Shown piece by piece: positions 4,490-6,387 of a stretch of 6,387 nucleotides of DNA. Position numbers and translations under genes: made by a program. The notes under the pieces were generated by a model, which did no database searches, was not told the DNA's origin, and saw nothing but the letters and a program-made list of their open reading frames with translations. Origin of the DNA: an uncultured Gammaproteobacteria bacterium. Its GTDB lineage: Bacteria > Pseudomonadota > Gammaproteobacteria > GCA-001735895. The stretch covers positions 1 through 6,387 of the forward strand of contig CALJQI010000412.1 of assembly GCA_937980285.1 (NCBI GenBank), given 5' to 3'. The number at the start of each line of letters is the position of its first letter. The stretch's first letter is position 1.

Positions 4490-6387
4490 ATGGAACCATC
4501 GTTATACAGGTACATACTGACGCACAGCAAGAAGGACCAGATCGGTCTTATTTTCCTGTCGCTGGCGTCTCTACCGCTGGTTTACATCACGCTCGAGTTG
4601 CCCAAGAAAATCATTAACCTGCTCGAGGGCATGGACATCCCCGAGGGCCTGTTCGGTTACGAGTTAGGCCGCCTCGAATTTTTGATGATATTCAGTTTCG
4701 CCTTCCTGCTGACGGTGCTCGCCAGCGGCGGCCTGAAGTACCTGTTGAACGTTTACCGCGGCGCGCTCGGCGAACGCCTGCTGCGGCGTTTCCGTTACGA
4801 ACTCTACGCGCGCATCCTGCGTTTCCCGATGCCGCATTTCAAGCGCGTCTCCCCGGGCGAAATCATCCCGATGATTACCGCCGAAACCGAACCGCTGGGC
4901 GAATTCATCGGCGAATCGTTTACGCTGCCGGTATTTCAGGGCGGAATTCTGATCACTTACCTGTTTTTCATCTTTCAACAGGACCTGTTCCTCGGCCTGG
5001 CTGCGATAGCGCTCTACCCGTTCCAGCTGATCGTCATCCCTCGCCTGCAAAAACGTGTCAACGAACTATCCAAGGAGCGCGTGGCGACGGTACGCAACCT
5101 GTCCGGGCGCATCGGCGAAACCGTCTCCGGCATAAACGAAGTGCACGCCAACGACACCAGCCACTACGAGCGTGCGCATATCAGTCAGCGCCTGGGCAAG
5201 ATTTACCAAATCCGTTACGCCATCTACAGGCGCAAGTTCTTCATCAAGTTTCTGAACAACTTCATTGCCCAGCTGACGCCGTTCTTCTTTTACTCGGTGG
5301 GCGGCTATTTCGTCCTGCGCGGCGACCTGTCGATCGGCTCCATGGTTGCGGTACTGGTAGCCTACAAGGACCTGTCGGGCCCGTGGAAAGAATTGCTGCG
5401 ATACTACCAGCGCAAGGAGGACATCAAGGTCAAGTACACCCAGGTGATCCAGCAGTTCGATCCACAAAACCTGATTGAGAGTGAAATTATCGACCAGCGG
5501 CCGGAAGCGCAGGAATTGCCGGGACGGGAAATTCTGGCCAACAATCTGCGTTACAGCGAGGACGGCCTTTATTTCAGCATCGATGGCGCCAGTTTCAAGT
5601 TTGCCGTCGATCAGCACTGCGCCGCCGTCGGTCTCGGCAACAGCGGCAAGGATGAACTCGCCGGGCTGGTCTCGAGGTTAATCAATCCGAGTTCGGGAAA
5701 CCTGACTATCGGCGACCGTAAAATGCAGGAGTTGCCAGAAGCCATTACCGGCAAACGCCTGGGCTACGTTGGACCGAACGCGTTCATGTTCAACGGCTCG
5801 GTGTTCGATAACCTCTGCTACTCGTTGAAACACCAGCCGATCAATAACGCCGACGACGGCGACGACGATGACAAGGCGCAAGACCGCCGCCTCGCCGAAC
5901 AGGCCGGCAATTCACCCAACCGTTACGACGACGACTGGATCGACCACGCGGCGCTCGGCCTGGAGGATCATCGGGCACTGGTCGAGCGCATCATAGAGGT
6001 CCTCGAATGTGTCGAGCTGGACGAGGAAATCTACCAGTTCGGCCTGCTGTCGTTTGTCGACCAGTCGCAAGACGTCGATCTGGCCGGGCGCATCATGCAG
6101 GCGCGCCAGCAGCTGCGCGACAGCTTCACCGAGGCTAGCGTTGCCAGGCTAGTCGAGCCCTTCGATCACGAAAAGTACAACCTTAATATGACGGTATCCG
6201 AAAACCTGCTGTTCGGCACGGTTTACGGCGACAAGATCGACGCCGAACGCCCGCTCGACAATCAGGCCATTCGCGCCGTGCTCGAAGAAGCCGGTCTGAA
6301 CGACAGCTTTCTCGAGGCCGGCGCGCAAATCACCGAAATCATGCTCGATCTGTTTTCCGACGTCGAGCCCGATAGCGAACTGTTCGA
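4490..6387 (+). CDS. ABC exporter-type protein, membrane domain fused to ATPase domain, with large insert (right end missing)
   Basis: The frame stays open from the ATG at 4490 to the edge: 632 residues are visible. Seen: six likely membrane helices (about 19-36, 62-85, 146-163, 165-183, 256-275, 281-297), the layout of type IV (MsbA/ABCB-like) exporters, then an ATPase domain from about 347. Its Walker A is GLGNSGKD (381-388), keeping G-x-x-x-x-GK but with Asp388 where Ser/Thr normally binds the magnesium-nucleotide. The Q-loop region reads LGYVGPNAFMFNGSVFDNL (residues 424-442), without the usual Gln after the YV pair. Then comes an insert of about 120-130 residues, starting with the acidic run DDGDDDD (455-461) and including DDWIDHAALG (481-490), after which a second copy of the post-Q-loop motif appears, NMTVSENLLFG (566-576). 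The signature LSGGQ, Walker B and H-loop must lie beyond the window. I recall long ABC proteins with similar inserts (a DWIDYAAAG-like segment) in other proteobacteria, but no function assigned to them. Divergent from a GT4 gene, it could export a lipid-linked saccharide (inference). Full length is probably well over 800 residues. Confidence 0.85.
   Translation, partial: MEPSLYRYILTHSKKDQIGLIFLSLASLPLVYITLELPKKIINLLEGMDIPEGLFGYELGRLEFLMIFSFAFLLTVLASGGLKYLLNVYRGALGERLLRRFRYELYARILRFPMPHFKRVSPGEIIPMITAETEPLGEFIGESFTLPVFQGGILITYLFFIFQQDLFLGLAAIALYPFQLIVIPRLQKRVNELSKERVATVRNLSGRIGETVSGINEVHANDTSHYERAHISQRLGKIYQIRYAIYRRKFFIKFLNNFIAQLTPFFFYSVGGYFVLRGDLSIGSMVAVLVAYKDLSGPWKELLRYYQRKEDIKVKYTQVIQQFDPQNLIESEIIDQRPEAQELPGREILANNLRYSEDGLYFSIDGASFKFAVDQHCAAVGLGNSGKDELAGLVSRLINPSSGNLTIGDRKMQELPEAITGKRLGYVGPNAFMFNGSVFDNLCYSLKHQPINNADDGDDDDKAQDRRLAEQAGNSPNRYDDDWIDHAALGLEDHRALVERIIEVLECVELDEEIYQFGLLSFVDQSQDVDLAGRIMQARQQLRDSFTEASVARLVEPFDHEKYNLNMTVSENLLFGTVYGDKIDAERPLDNQAIRAVLEEAGLNDSFLEAGAQITEIMLDLFSDVEPDSELF

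Noticed and set aside
3874..4530. Open frame of 218 codons on the minus strand overlapping the start of the GT4 gene and the ABC gene
   Set aside because: It runs in another frame through the conserved N-terminal half of the GT4 enzyme, crosses the divergent promoter region, and encodes an Arg/Pro/Ala-rich product without family resemblance.
5852..5875. GAC-rich tract as a slippage-prone microsatellite
   Set aside because: The units are mixed (GAC, GGC, GAT) and the translation stays in frame with an acidic linker, so I treat it as coding sequence of the insert instead of a phase-variable repeat.

Overview
The window reads as chromosomal DNA from a GC-rich proteobacterium, most likely a gammaproteobacterium. 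The taxonomic guess rests on protein style, codon use and tight ATGA gene junctions, and is of low to moderate confidence. I see no rRNA, tRNA, CRISPR array, transposase or phage gene. The DNA is densely coding, with six protein genes, two of them cut by the window edges.

Layout, left to right. (1) Positions 1-457, + strand: the C-terminal part of a MurG-like (GT28-type) glycosyltransferase. (2) 454-1272, +: a divergent NodB-type polysaccharide deacetylase that starts inside the stop codon of gene 1. (3) 1400-2305, -: a secreted, cysteine-rich alpha/beta hydrolase of the dienelactone-hydrolase/cutinase-like type with a complete Ser-Asp-His triad, facing the first pair and preceded by a strong ribosome binding site. 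(4) 2539-3129, -: a histidine (phosphoglycerate-mutase-like) phosphatase. (5) 3126-4373, -: a GT4 glycosyltransferase transcribed before gene 4 and overlapping it by ATGA. (6) 4490 to the right edge, +: a long ABC exporter half-transporter (membrane domain plus ATPase domain) transcribed divergently from gene 5 and unfinished at the edge.

Apart from the hydrolase, the genes point to one theme: building, trimming and perhaps exporting a cell-envelope saccharide or glycolipid. Two glycosyltransferases would assemble it, the deacetylase would remove N-acyl or O-acyl groups, the phosphatase could act on a phosphorylated sugar intermediate, and the ABC protein could move a lipid-linked product. 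This joint role is inferred from gene order only; no substrate can be read from the sequence.

The most unusual object is the ABC protein. Its Walker A motif ends in Lys-Asp instead of Lys-Ser/Thr, the usual Q-loop glutamine is missing, and about 120-130 residues rich in acidic residues are inserted between two copies of the short motif that normally follows the Q-loop. I believe long ABC proteins of this kind occur in other proteobacteria, but I know of no assigned function.
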